Positions 33,339 through 41,254 of a stretch of 64,000 bases of DNA are shown piece after piece. Under the pieces are notes generated by a model. It was given only the letters and a program-made list of their open reading frames with translations, was not told the DNA's origin and did not search any database. The position numbers were made by a program, and so were the translations under genes. Position 1 is the first letter of the stretch. Each line of letters starts with the position of its first letter. The stretch comes from Sphingomonadales bacterium (GTDB lineage: Bacteria; Pseudomonadota; Alphaproteobacteria; Sphingomonadales; Sphingomonadaceae): contig JADJGU010000001.1 in the NCBI GenBank assembly GCA_016707885.1, positions 620,001 to 684,000 on the forward strand. Direction: 5' to 3'.

Positions 33339-34360
33339 CTATTTATCGAACAACCCGTCCTGCGTCGCGGTTGGCGGTGTGATGCCGAGATGCTTCCACC
33401 CCGGCGCATTCAGCGCACGCCCGCGTGCTGTGCGGGCGATGAGGCCGAGCTGGAGCAGATAGGGCTCCACCACATCCTCAATGGTATCGCGCGGTTCGGA
33501 TAGCCCCGCTGCCAGCGCCTCGACGCCGACGGGGCCGCCGCGATAGATATCGGCGATCATCGTCAGATACCGCCGGTCCATCGCGTCGAGGCCGAGATGA
33601 TCAACCTCCAGCCGGTTGAGCGCGGCATCGGCGATCTTGGCCGTGACCAGCTCCTCACCTGCGACATTGGCAAAATCGCGCACGCGGCGCAGCAGCCGCC
33701 CGGCGATGCGGGGCGTTCCGCGCGCGCGCTTGGCAATTTCACGCGCACCATCGGCGGCGATGCCCAGATCGAGCAATTTGGCTGCCCGGGTGACGACCAG
33801 TTCGAGTTCATCATGATTATAGAAATTCAATCGCACCGGAATGCCGAAACGGTCGCGCAGCGGCGTGGTCAGCAGGCCCTGCCGCGTGGTCGCGCCGACC
33901 AGCGTGAAGGCGGCAGGTCGATCCGCACCGAACGCGCCGACGGCCCTTCGCCGATCATGATATCGAGCGCTCGGTCCTCCATCGCAGGATAGAGGATTTC
34001 CTCGACCACCGGATTCAGCCGGTGGATTTCGTCGATGAAGAGGACGTCGCCTTCTTCAAGGTTGGTCAGCAGCGCCGCCAGATCGCCCGACTTGGCGATG
34101 ACGGGGCCGGAGGTTGAACGGAAACCGACCCCCATTTCCTTCGCGACAATCTGCGCCAGCGTGGTCTTGCCCAGCCCCGGCGGCCCGAAAAACAGCACAT
34201 GGTCAAGCGCATCGCCGCGCGATTTCGCCGCCTCGATAAACACCCGCAAATTCTCCCGCGCCGCCTGCTGCCCGATAAATTCGGTAAGGCTTTTCGGGCG
34301 TAGCGCAGCGTCGATATCCTCGGGCTTGCGCATGGGGGTGAGGTGGGGGTTATCGGTCAT
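33339..34360 (-). pseudogene. ruvB: Holliday junction helicase RuvB, frameshifted
   Basis: AAA+ motor that drives branch migration with RuvA. The N-terminal half has Walker A GPPGLGKTT (residues 59-67) and Walker B with DEIHR (110-114). After SVRIDLPP the frame turns to SRWSARP, while the rest (RLNFYNHDELELVVTRAAKLL, the sensor region RGTPRIAGRLLRRVRDFA and the winged helix) continues in another frame. One extra A on the plus strand in the AA at 33907-33908 restores IDLPPFTLVGATTRQGLL and about 340 residues, the normal length. Almost certainly a sequencing indel. The ATG overlaps the stop of the small membrane-protein gene. Confidence 0.92.
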
Positions 34361-34857
34361 AAAATGCTCCGAAGAGCAAAAAATGATCCGCCAACAAATA
34401 AGAATAAGCTAATTACAGTAGAAATAATAGCAAACCAAATTGCAATATTACCAATTTTCAAATCACGATCAATATTATAAGTCTCTTGATAGCCATGCAT
34501 TCGTCTCTGTGCATTGTACGTTTGATTTACAACCATCTGCATATAATAGCCTTGAGAAAAATATGCTCCAAAATAAGCTACTAAACAGAAAAACAGTCCG
34601 AGAGCGAAAAGTAAAAATGACCACCAAATCGCTTCTTGGTCAAAAACGTGACCTTTGTTTCCAATAAATGTGAGCAACGATATGATTGCTCCGCCGTTCA
34701 CGAGCATCAAACTTTTTAATGCTGACTGCGAAAACTCCGTCTGATATCTCAATCGATCGTTAGATTCACTTAGATATGCTTCGTAGTCTAGTTTAGCTAT
34801 AGCACGGAGAACTTCTTCGCTGACAAAATTTTGATTTGTTGTATCGGTGTCTGTCAC
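34357..34857 (-). CDS. AT-rich hypothetical membrane protein between ruvA and ruvB
   Basis: A 166-residue protein with three predicted transmembrane helices (about residues 47-66, 78-100 and 136-159) and polar, Tyr/Asn/Gln-rich segments between them (YYMQMVVNQTYNAQRR). I do not recognise the family. Its DNA is visibly AT-rich (AAT, ATT, TAT and ATA codons common), unlike ruvA and ruvB on either side. It starts with GTG overlapping the ruvA stop (GTGA) and stops within the ruvB start (ATGA), so it is coupled to both. This suggests an acquired gene that now fits seamlessly into the ruv operon. Confidence 0.8.
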   Translation of the reverse strand: MTDTDTTNQNFVSEEVLRAIAKLDYEAYLSESNDRLRYQTEFSQSALKSLMLVNGGAIISLLTFIGNKGHVFDQEAIWWSFLLFALGLFFCLVAYFGAYFSQGYYMQMVVNQTYNAQRRMHGYQETYNIDRDLKIGNIAIWFAIISTVISLFLFVGGSFFALRSIL

Positions 34858-35462
34858 TTCGCCGCCCTCTTCAGCGCGAGCCGTACCAGCGCATCCAATG
34901 TCGCGCCGTCGCCCAATTCTTCCAGCGCCAGCGCGACTGCGCCTTGCGCCTCGCCGGGTTTGAAGCCGAGGCCGGTGAGCGCTGCGACGGCATCGGACAC
35001 GTTGCTGTTCCCCGCCTTGGCAGCTGCCGCCAGTTTCGCGCCGCCGCCGATACCGGCCATCACGCCGACCTTGTCGCGCAGTTCGTTGACGATGCGGCTG
35101 GCGAGTTTCGGGCCAACGCCATTGGCGCGCGCGACCATCGCGCTGTCGCCATTGGCGATGGCGATGGTCAGGTCATCGGCCTCAAGCGCCGAGAGGATCG
35201 CAAGCGCCACCTTCGCGCCCACCCCCTGCACACCGATCAGCAGGCGGAACCAGTCGCGTTCTTCGCGGCTGGCAAAGCCGATCAAGCGCTGGTCGTTCTC
35301 GCTCACCAGCATTTCGGTGAAGACCGTCGCGAAATCGCCCGCACCGCCCAGCACCGCCAGCGTCCGCGCGCTTGCCTGCACCAGATAGCCGACGCCGCCC
35401 ACGTCGATCACCAGGCTATCCACGCCCGTTTCATCGATGCGGCCATAAAGTTTTGCGATCAT
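34854..35462 (-). CDS. ruvA: Holliday junction branch-migration subunit RuvA
   Basis: A 202-residue junction-binding protein: N-terminal OB fold (MIAKLYGRIDETGVDSLVIDVGGVGYLV), helix-hairpin-helix segments LLIGVQGVGAKVALAILSAL and NGVGPKLASRIVNELRDK, and C-terminal domain III (VAALTGLGFKPGEAQGAV) that contacts RuvB. Complete. Its TGA overlaps the GTG of the inserted membrane-protein gene. Confidence 0.97.
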   Translation of the reverse strand: MIAKLYGRIDETGVDSLVIDVGGVGYLVQASARTLAVLGGAGDFATVFTEMLVSENDQRLIGFASREERDWFRLLIGVQGVGAKVALAILSALEADDLTIAIANGDSAMVARANGVGPKLASRIVNELRDKVGVMAGIGGGAKLAAAAKAGNSNVSDAVAALTGLGFKPGEAQGAVALALEELGDGATLDALVRLALKRAAK

Positions 35463-35520
35463 GCGAGAGGGTTAGCTTGCCGATCAGCGGTCGGCAAGCA
35501 AAAGAGAACAAGGCGTGAAC

Positions 35521-35991
35521 TTATCCGCGAATATGGTGCGCATGGGTGACGGCCACGGCCAGCGCATCCGCCGCATCCTCGCCTGCCAGTTTGAGCCCGG
35601 GCATCAGCACGCGGAGCATTGCGGCGATCTGGTCCTTGTCGGCCTTGCCGGTGCCGACCACCGATTTCTTCACAAGCCTTGCGGCATATTCGGTGACGGG
35701 GGTGCGGTTACGCGCTGCGCCGAGCAGCACCACGCCGCGAGCTTGCCCCAGCTTCAGCGTCGATTGCGGGTTCTTGTTGACGAACACTTCTTCAACCGCC
35801 GCACAATCAGGTTTGAAATGGTCGAGGACCGCGCGCAATTTCTCGTCGATTGCGACCAGTCGGTTGGCGAGCGGCATTTTTGCGTCGGTGCTGATCTCAC
35901 CATTGTCGATGTGGCTGAGGCGGTTGCCTTCTTTCGCGATGATACCCCAGCCCGTAGTGCCCAAGCCGGGATCGAGACCGAGGATGATCAT
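35521..35991 (-). CDS. ruvC: Crossover junction endonuclease RuvC
   Basis: A 156-residue Holliday junction resolvase of the RNase H fold. The acidic residues are visible: Asp7 in ILGLDPGLG, the Glu of AAVEEVFVNKNP and the C-terminal EDAADALAVAVTHAH. Followed 58 bases later by ruvA; upstream lies a GC-rich repeat cluster separating it from yebC. Confidence 0.96.
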   Translation of the reverse strand: MIILGLDPGLGTTGWGIIAKEGNRLSHIDNGEISTDAKMPLANRLVAIDEKLRAVLDHFKPDCAAVEEVFVNKNPQSTLKLGQARGVVLLGAARNRTPVTEYAARLVKKSVVGTGKADKDQIAAMLRVLMPGLKLAGEDAADALAVAVTHAHHIRG

Positions 35992-35996
35992 TTGCT

Positions 35997-36092
35997 CCCC
36001 TCCCGCTTGCGGGAGGGGCCGGGGGAGGGCCTGTCCCGTATCTGTTAGAGGGCGACTGGCCCTCCCCTAACCCCTCCCGCAGGCGGGAGGGG
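35997..36092. repeat. Double GC-rich palindrome, dispersed repeat family A (copy 4)
   Basis: Two perfect 10-bp palindromes (35997-36018 with TT loop; 36071-36092 with AG loop), each CCCCTCCCGC / GCGGGAGGGG. Their inner flanks are themselves inverted copies of each other (GGGAGGGGCC..GGGGGAGGGCC facing GGCCCTCCCCTAACCCCTCCC). The whole 96 bp can therefore fold into one long stem. It fills the yebC-ruvC gap. This is the most complete copy of the element seen in the window. Confidence 0.8.
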
Positions 36093-36098
36093 AATTGC

Positions 36099-36842
36099 TT
36101 AGCCCAGCTTCGCCATCACCTCATCGGAGACGTCATAATTGCCCCAGACGGTCTGGACGTCGTCATCGTCTTCCAGTGCGTCGATCATTTTCAACAGCGT
36201 TGCAGCGTTCGCTTCGTCCACTTCGACCAATAACTGAGGCTTCCAGGCGAGCTTCGCGCTTTCGGCAGCACCCAGCGTCGCTTCCAGCGCCTTCGAGACT
36301 TCGTGCAGCGCATCCATCGCGGTCCAGATGCTGTGCTCTTCTTCGCCGCTCTCGACATCCTCAGCGCCTGCTTCGAGTGCTGCTTCAAAGACGGTATCGG
36401 CATCGCCAACGCTGGCAGGATAAGTGATCAGGCCCATGCGGTCGAACCCATGGCTCACCGCGCCCGATGCGCCCAGATTACCGCCATTCTTGCTGAACGC
36501 GGTGCGCACATTGGTGGCTGTGCGGTTGCGGTTGTCGGTCAGCGCTTCGACGATCACAGCAACGCCGCCCGGGCCATAGCCTTCGTAGCGGATTTCTTCA
36601 TAATCCTCGCCACCCGCCGCTGCTGCCTTATCGATTGCGCGCTGGATATTGTCCTTTGGCATCGACTGCGCCTTGGCCGCGTTGACCGCGAGGCGAAGGC
36701 GGGGGTTCATGTCCGGATCGGGCATGCCCATTTTCGCTGCGACGGTGATTTCGCGGCTGAGCTTGGAAAACATCGCCGAGCGCTTCTTGTCCTGCGCGCC
36801 CTTGCGGTGCATGATGTTCTTGAATTTGCTATGGCCTGCCAT
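36099..36842 (-). CDS. yebC: YebC/PmpR family protein (TACO1-like)
   Basis: A 247-residue protein of the YebC family: MAGHSKFKNIMHRKGAQDKKR at the N-terminus, MPKDNIQRAID, EGYGPGGVAVIVEALTDNRNRT and the NGGNLGASGAVSHGFD turn. Annotated historically as a transcriptional regulator; newer work supports a role in translation of difficult (proline-rich) sequences. Position upstream of ruvC is conserved across proteobacteria. Confidence 0.96.
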   Translation of the reverse strand: MAGHSKFKNIMHRKGAQDKKRSAMFSKLSREITVAAKMGMPDPDMNPRLRLAVNAAKAQSMPKDNIQRAIDKAAAAGGEDYEEIRYEGYGPGGVAVIVEALTDNRNRTATNVRTAFSKNGGNLGASGAVSHGFDRMGLITYPASVGDADTVFEAALEAGAEDVESGEEEHSIWTAMDALHEVSKALEATLGAAESAKLAWKPQLLVEVDEANAATLLKMIDALEDDDDVQTVWGNYDVSDEVMAKLG

Positions 36843-36913
36843 GGCTCTCTTCTTTGGCTGGAGGTGATTTGAAGGCGCGCCCTTACATCAGGCGCACGCA
36901 GATGAGCAAGCGG

Positions 36914-37615
36914 CTAGCTGGCTATCATTGGCACGCACTCGTATTCGACGGCGCGGTAAATGCTTGCATAGACACCGGCAGTCAAAAGACTGTTTACGAA
37001 AAACAAAATGCTCTCAAGAACTGCAAAACCGAGGTCAGCTGACATTGATAAGGTTTCGCTTCTGACAATCTGGCTCAAAAGATCACTGGAAAACTCAGGC
37101 AGTGCAATCAACAACGTGACGGTTAGCAGGATGGATTTGGCATTGCGCAATGTTGCAGCCATCACACTCCAACTCGACACTCCAAAGAGGTTGATCGCAC
37201 GTCCTGCTGATACCACCATCATTGGCGTGCCAAGGACAATGCCTACCCCGAATATAAATGATTCAACCGGTGTGCCTTCAACTTTATCAAACCACTGATC
37301 AAAGCCGGTCACAGCCATGTGAGTTAGGATCAGGATCAGCATCGGAATCAAGCCCAGCAATATCCAACCGAGCCAGGACCAAAACGACCCTTGCTCTTCG
37401 TTATGCGGCTCACCCGCTCGACGCGACTGGAGGTAGAAAATGCTGAACGAAGCAAACAGTGCCGCTAAGGTCGGCAGTATCACCCAGTTTTCGTCAGTTT
37501 CGATCCACCATTGCGTTCCCGACATCGCAAACAGGACGCCTACGAGAAGTGCCATTAAAGTTAGTGGCCAATAGCTTGCCGCAACACCAGCGCGGCGAAG
37601 ACTGTCCGCAATCAT
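36914..37615 (-). CDS. Hypothetical multi-pass membrane protein
   Basis: A 233-residue membrane protein with about five to six hydrophobic segments (YWPLTLMALLVGVLFAM, WVILPTLAALFASFSIFYL, WLGWILLGLIPMLILILTH, SFIFGVGIVLGTPMMVVSA, SILLTVTLLIALPEF and a C-terminal helix). I do not recognise the family. Its ATG overlaps the stop of the YbjQ-like gene (ATGA), so the two are coupled. Base use is somewhat more AT-rich than in yebC. Confidence 0.75.
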   Translation of the reverse strand: MIADSLRRAGVAASYWPLTLMALLVGVLFAMSGTQWWIETDENWVILPTLAALFASFSIFYLQSRRAGEPHNEEQGSFWSWLGWILLGLIPMLILILTHMAVTGFDQWFDKVEGTPVESFIFGVGIVLGTPMMVVSAGRAINLFGVSSWSVMAATLRNAKSILLTVTLLIALPEFSSDLLSQIVRSETLSMSADLGFAVLESILFFVNSLLTAGVYASIYRAVEYECVPMIAS

Positions 37616-37932
37616 CCTAGCTTCACCGCCGTCCCGCTGGCACTGACCATCAGCATCGAGCCTTCCTTGCCGAGCACTTCATAATCAAGATCGATGCCGA
37701 TTATGCCGTCTGCGCCAAGCGCGCGGGCCTCTTCGGCCAGCTCTTCCAGCGCGGTGCGACGGGCGTCGCGCAGCGAGTTTTCATAAGCTCCCGAACGTCC
37801 GCCGACGATGTCTCGGACGCTGGCGAACAGATCCTTGAAGATATTGGCACCGACAATGACTTCGCCGGTCACAACGCCCAGATATTGGGCGACGGGGCGG
37901 CCTTCAACGGTGGAGGTTGTGGTCATCAACAT
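37612..37932 (-). CDS. YbjQ / UPF0145 heavy-metal-binding domain protein
   Basis: A 106-residue protein of the YbjQ family: YLGVVTGEVIVGANIFKDLFASVRDIVGGRSGAYE and ALGADGIIGIDLDYEVLG are characteristic. The family forms pentamers; its function is unsettled despite the heavy-metal-binding label. The ATG at 37932 has AAAGGA eight bases upstream and was preferred over the earlier frame start at 37959. It shares a 4-base overlap with the downstream membrane protein, which may be its partner. Confidence 0.9.
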   Translation of the reverse strand: MLMTTTSTVEGRPVAQYLGVVTGEVIVGANIFKDLFASVRDIVGGRSGAYENSLRDARRTALEELAEEARALGADGIIGIDLDYEVLGKEGSMLMVSASGTAVKLG

Positions 37933-37954
37933 GTCGCACGTCCTTTCAGTTGTC

Positions 37955-38040
37955 GTCATGCTGAACTTGTTTCAGCATCCATCCATCCGTCAAGCTCAGT
38001 TTCTGCTGCGCGATGGACCCTGAAACAAGTTCAGGGTGAC
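37955..38040. repeat. Dispersed inverted repeat, family C
   Basis: Two 29-bp inverted arms (37955-37983 and 38012-38040) sharing an exact 15-bp core, CTGAACTTGTTTCAG / CTGAAACAAGTTCAG. Each arm is also a hairpin by itself (GCTGAA..TTCAGC on the left, CCCTGAA..TTCAGGG on the right). The four mismatches between the arms are paired so that each local hairpin stays matched. Located between ybjQ and gapR. Confidence 0.75.
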
Positions 38041-38063
38041 GGCTAATAGCAAAAGGGGGTTGC

Positions 38064-38306
38064 CTACGCCAATCCCAGCGCCGATTTGTAAGTCTCCAAA
38101 ATGGCTTCCATTTCCTGCCGGTCATGGGTTTCCATTTTGCGCAGGCGGACGATCTGGCGCATGATCTTGGTGTCATAGCCCTGGCTTTTCGCTTCGCTGT
38201 AGACGTCGCGGATATCATCGGCGATGCCCTTTTTCTCCTCTTCCAGACGCTCGATGCGTTCGATGAAAAGGCGCAACTGGTCAGCGGCGATATTGCCTTC
38301 GGACAT
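38064..38306 (-). CDS. gapR: GapR family DNA-binding protein (DUF2312)
   Basis: An 80-residue all-helical protein of the DUF2312/UPF0335 family: AADQLRLFIERIERLEEEKKGI, DDIRDVYSEAKSQGYDTKIMRQIVRLRKME. In Caulobacter GapR binds overtwisted, AT-rich DNA ahead of replication and transcription and helps topoisomerases. Complete, with the long N-terminal dimerising helix. It stands alone between a repeat and the DUF1244 gene. Confidence 0.93.
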   Translation of the reverse strand: MSEGNIAADQLRLFIERIERLEEEKKGIADDIRDVYSEAKSQGYDTKIMRQIVRLRKMETHDRQEMEAILETYKSALGLA

Positions 38307-38361
38307 GATATTCTCCGGTTGGTTGTAGGGCGCTTTATGCCCGAATCAGGAAGCGCCTCGC

Positions 38362-38652
38362 TTAAAGGCTCGGCGCGTTCTTGGCCATGCTTTCCTGCAT
38401 CCGCGCCAGTTGCTCAGGGGTTGCCTCCGACTGATATTTGGCCTTCCATTCCGCAGGCGGCATGCCGTGGATAAGGGTGCGCGCTTCTTCCTTCGATAGC
38501 TCCGGCTGCGCCTCCATCACCCAATCGGCAAGGCAATTGCGGCAGAAACCGGCTAGGCCCATCAGGTCGATATTCTCGGCATCACGGCGGTGCTGCAAGT
38601 GCGCGACCAGACGCCTGAATGCCGCTGCCGCTGCTTGATCACTGATTTGCAT
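38362..38652 (-). CDS. DUF1244 family protein
   Basis: A 96-residue soluble protein of the DUF1244 family, found mainly in alpha- and gammaproteobacteria: AFRRLVAHLQHRRDAENIDLM, GLAGFCRNCLADWV and the HGMPPAEWKAKYQ end. The CRNC pair may bind metal (inference). The frame is open far upstream opposite pyk, but the ATG at 38652 has GGGAG upstream and matches the family start. Divergent from pyruvate kinase. Confidence 0.88.
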   Translation of the reverse strand: MQISDQAAAAAFRRLVAHLQHRRDAENIDLMGLAGFCRNCLADWVMEAQPELSKEEARTLIHGMPPAEWKAKYQSEATPEQLARMQESMAKNAPSL

Positions 38653-38736
38653 AGCTATGCTCCCTTCCCGTTCCGGTTCCTCCCCGTTATGGAAGGCAAG
38701 AGAGACAAAATCCAGAGCGCGAAAGAGCCTTCCCAG

Positions 38737-40185
38737 ATGCAATATCACAAGCCGCGCATGCGCAAGGTCCGCATTCTCGCCACTTTGGGCCCGGCGAGCG
38801 ACACGCCGGAAATGATCGAGAAACTGTTTCGTGCCGGTGCAGATGCCTTCCGCGTCAATATGAGCCATGGCGAACAGGCGGATAAGGCGCAGTTGATCGC
38901 CAATATCCGCGCGCTTGAGAAGGCCTATAACCGGCCGACGACGATATTGGTCGACCTGCAAGGACCCAAATTGCGCGTCGGCACCTTTGCGGGTGGCAAG
39001 GTTGAGCTCAAGACGGGCGAGCCGTTTCGCCTCGATACCAACAAGGAAGCGGGCGATCAGTCGCGCGTCCATTTGCCGCACCCAGAGATTTTCGCGGCGC
39101 TCGAAATCGATACCCGGCTGCTGCTCGACGATGGTAAGCTGGTGCTGCGCGTCACCGACATCAGCCCCGACCATATCGACACCAGGGTCGAGGTTGGCGG
39201 CATGCTCTCCGATCGCAAGGGCCTCAACGTCCCCGACGTGGTCGTGCCCATCGCCGCGCTCACCGACAAGGACCGGTCGGACCTTGCCTTTGCCCTCGAA
39301 CAAGGGGTTGACTGGGTGGCGATGTCGTTCGTCCAGCGGCCTGAAGACGTCGCCGAGGGCAAAAAGCTGATCGGCGGCAAAGCGGCCTTGCTTGCCAAGA
39401 TCGAAAAGCCTGCCGCCATTGGTAGGCTTGAGGAAATCCTCGAAATTGCCGACGGCGTTATGGTCGCGCGCGGCGATCTGGGCGTCGAACTGCCGCCCGA
39501 ACAGGTTCCGCCGCTTCAGAAGAAGATCGTCTCGACCGCACGGCAAATGGGCAAACCGGTAGTCGTAGCTACACAGATGCTCGAATCGATGATCGTTTCG
39601 CCAACGCCAACCCGCGCCGAAGTTTCGGACGTCGCAACCGCGATCTACGACGGTGCTGACGCCGTGATGCTCTCGGCTGAAACTGCTGCGGGCGCCTGGC
39701 CGATAGAAGCCGTTTCGATCATGGACCGGATCGCCCAGCAGGTTGAAAGCGACCCCGACTTCTTCAAGCGCATCCACTTTACCGAAACCCCTGCCGACGC
39801 CACCACCGCCGACGCTTTGGCCGAAGCGAGCGGGCGGATTGCCGACACGGTCGAAACCAGCGCGATCGTCTGTTTCACATCATCGGGCTCCACCGCCCGC
39901 CGCATCTCGCGCGAACGGCCAGCAGTGCCGGTCTTGGTGCTAACCGCGTCGAGAGCGACCGCGCGCAGACTGGGGCTGCTATGGGGTGCTTTTGCCGTCA
40001 CCACCAAGGATATCGGCAGCTTTGAGGAAATGGTCGCCAAGGGCAAACGCATGGCATTACGCTATCATCTGGGTAGCGCAGGCGCGCGACTGATTATGAT
40101 GGCGGGGGTTCCGTTCGGCACGCCAGGGTCAACCAATGTGCTGCACGTCGTTCGGCTGACCGGGGATGAGTTGAAGGGGCATTGA
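38737..40185 (+). CDS. pyk: Pyruvate kinase
   Basis: A pyruvate kinase of about 482 residues, converting phosphoenolpyruvate and ADP to pyruvate and ATP. Signatures: VRILATLGPASDTPEMI, NMSHG, TILVDLQGPKLRVG, the active-site LLAKIEKPAAIGRLEEIL, DGVMVARGDLGVELP and VVATQMLESMI, followed by the C-terminal allosteric domain. The start is uncertain: ATGs at 38689, 38737 and 38758 are all in frame; 38737 was chosen for AAAGAG upstream and family length. Convergent with queA. Confidence 0.95.
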   Translation: MQYHKPRMRKVRILATLGPASDTPEMIEKLFRAGADAFRVNMSHGEQADKAQLIANIRALEKAYNRPTTILVDLQGPKLRVGTFAGGKVELKTGEPFRLDTNKEAGDQSRVHLPHPEIFAALEIDTRLLLDDGKLVLRVTDISPDHIDTRVEVGGMLSDRKGLNVPDVVVPIAALTDKDRSDLAFALEQGVDWVAMSFVQRPEDVAEGKKLIGGKAALLAKIEKPAAIGRLEEILEIADGVMVARGDLGVELPPEQVPPLQKKIVSTARQMGKPVVVATQMLESMIVSPTPTRAEVSDVATAIYDGADAVMLSAETAAGAWPIEAVSIMDRIAQQVESDPDFFKRIHFTETPADATTADALAEASGRIADTVETSAIVCFTSSGSTARRISRERPAVPVLVLTASRATARRLGLLWGAFAVTTKDIGSFEEMVAKGKRMALRYHLGSAGARLIMMAGVPFGTPGSTNVLHVVRLTGDELKGH

Positions 40186-40189
40186 CCCT

Positions 40190-41233
40190 TCAGGGGATCA
40201 GCAAGCTGCTGTCTCCATAGCTGTAAAATCGATAGCCCTGCGCGATGGCATGGGCATAGGCCGCCTGCATCGTCTCTAACCCCATCAGCGCGCTGACCAG
40301 CATGAACAGGGTCGATTTGGGCAGATGAAAGTTGGTCATCAGCCCGTCGATGGCCTTGAAGCGATAGCCGGGGGTGATGAAAATCGCCGTATCGCCCTCA
40401 AAAGACTGCACCAGCCCGTCCGCGCTCGCGGCACTTTCGAGCAGGCGGAGTGAGGTGGTGCCAACCGCGATGATGCGCCCGCCTTTTGCGCGTACCGCGT
40501 TCAGACGATCCGCAGTCGCAGCGTCGATATGCCCCCATTCGCTGTGCATCTTGTGCGCTTCGGTATCCTCGGCTTTCACCGGCAGGAATGTACCCGCACC
40601 CACATGCAGCGTCAGCGTTTCATGACCGATGCCTGTATCCGCCAGCGCCGCCATCAACCGCGGCGTGAAATGGAGCGATGCGGTTGGCGCCGCCACGGCG
40701 CCCTCTTTTTCCGCAAACATTGTTTGATAGTCGCTACGGTCCTGCGCGTCGGTCGGGCGCTTCCCCGCTATGTAGGGCGGCAAGGGCATTTGTCCGGCTC
40801 GCTCGAGCAGCAGTTCGACCGGCTCCTCGCCTTCAAAGTTCAGGATGAAACTGCCATCCTCCAACCGCTCCTGCGCGATAGTGGTCACTTCGGCACCAAA
40901 TTCTATACGGTCGCCAGCGCGCAGCCTTTTAGCGTTGCGGATGAACGCCTGCCAGCGGCGCAGGTCGACCCGCTTGTGGAGAGTTGCACCAATCCGAGCT
41001 TCGTCCCCCTTGAACTTCCGGCGTACACCTTCCAGCTGTGCGGGGATCACCTTGGTATCGTTGAAGACAAGGCAATCGCCCGCGCGCAGCCGCTGCGGCA
41101 AATCGAGAACTTGCGCATCCTCCATCTGTCCGGAACCGGTGACGCACAACATGCGCGCCGCATCGCGCGGTGACACCGGTCGCAGCGCTATCCGCTCGGG
41201 CGGAAGCTCGAAATCGAACAAGTCGACGCGCAC
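40190..41233 (-). CDS. queA: S-adenosylmethionine:tRNA ribosyltransferase-isomerase QueA
   Basis: A 347-residue enzyme that builds epoxyqueuosine in tRNA. Typical features: VDLFDFELPPERIALRPVSPRDAARML at the N-terminus, LVFNDTKVIPAQL, HVGAGTFLPVKAEDTEAHKMHSE and TNFHLPKSTLFMLVSAL. Starts with GTG at 41233, 21 bases after the cyclophilin stop, so the two are probably one transcript. Confidence 0.97.
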   Translation of the reverse strand: MRVDLFDFELPPERIALRPVSPRDAARMLCVTGSGQMEDAQVLDLPQRLRAGDCLVFNDTKVIPAQLEGVRRKFKGDEARIGATLHKRVDLRRWQAFIRNAKRLRAGDRIEFGAEVTTIAQERLEDGSFILNFEGEEPVELLLERAGQMPLPPYIAGKRPTDAQDRSDYQTMFAEKEGAVAAPTASLHFTPRLMAALADTGIGHETLTLHVGAGTFLPVKAEDTEAHKMHSEWGHIDAATADRLNAVRAKGGRIIAVGTTSLRLLESAASADGLVQSFEGDTAIFITPGYRFKAIDGLMTNFHLPKSTLFMLVSALMGLETMQAAYAHAIAQGYRFYSYGDSSLLIP

Positions 41234-41254
41234 TCTGAATTACTTGGCGTTGGT

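Noticed and set aside
38653..39777. Upstream extension of the DUF1244 frame opposite pyk
   Set aside because: Only the last 96 codons are family-like and preceded by a ribosome-binding site; the rest is antisense to pyruvate kinase.
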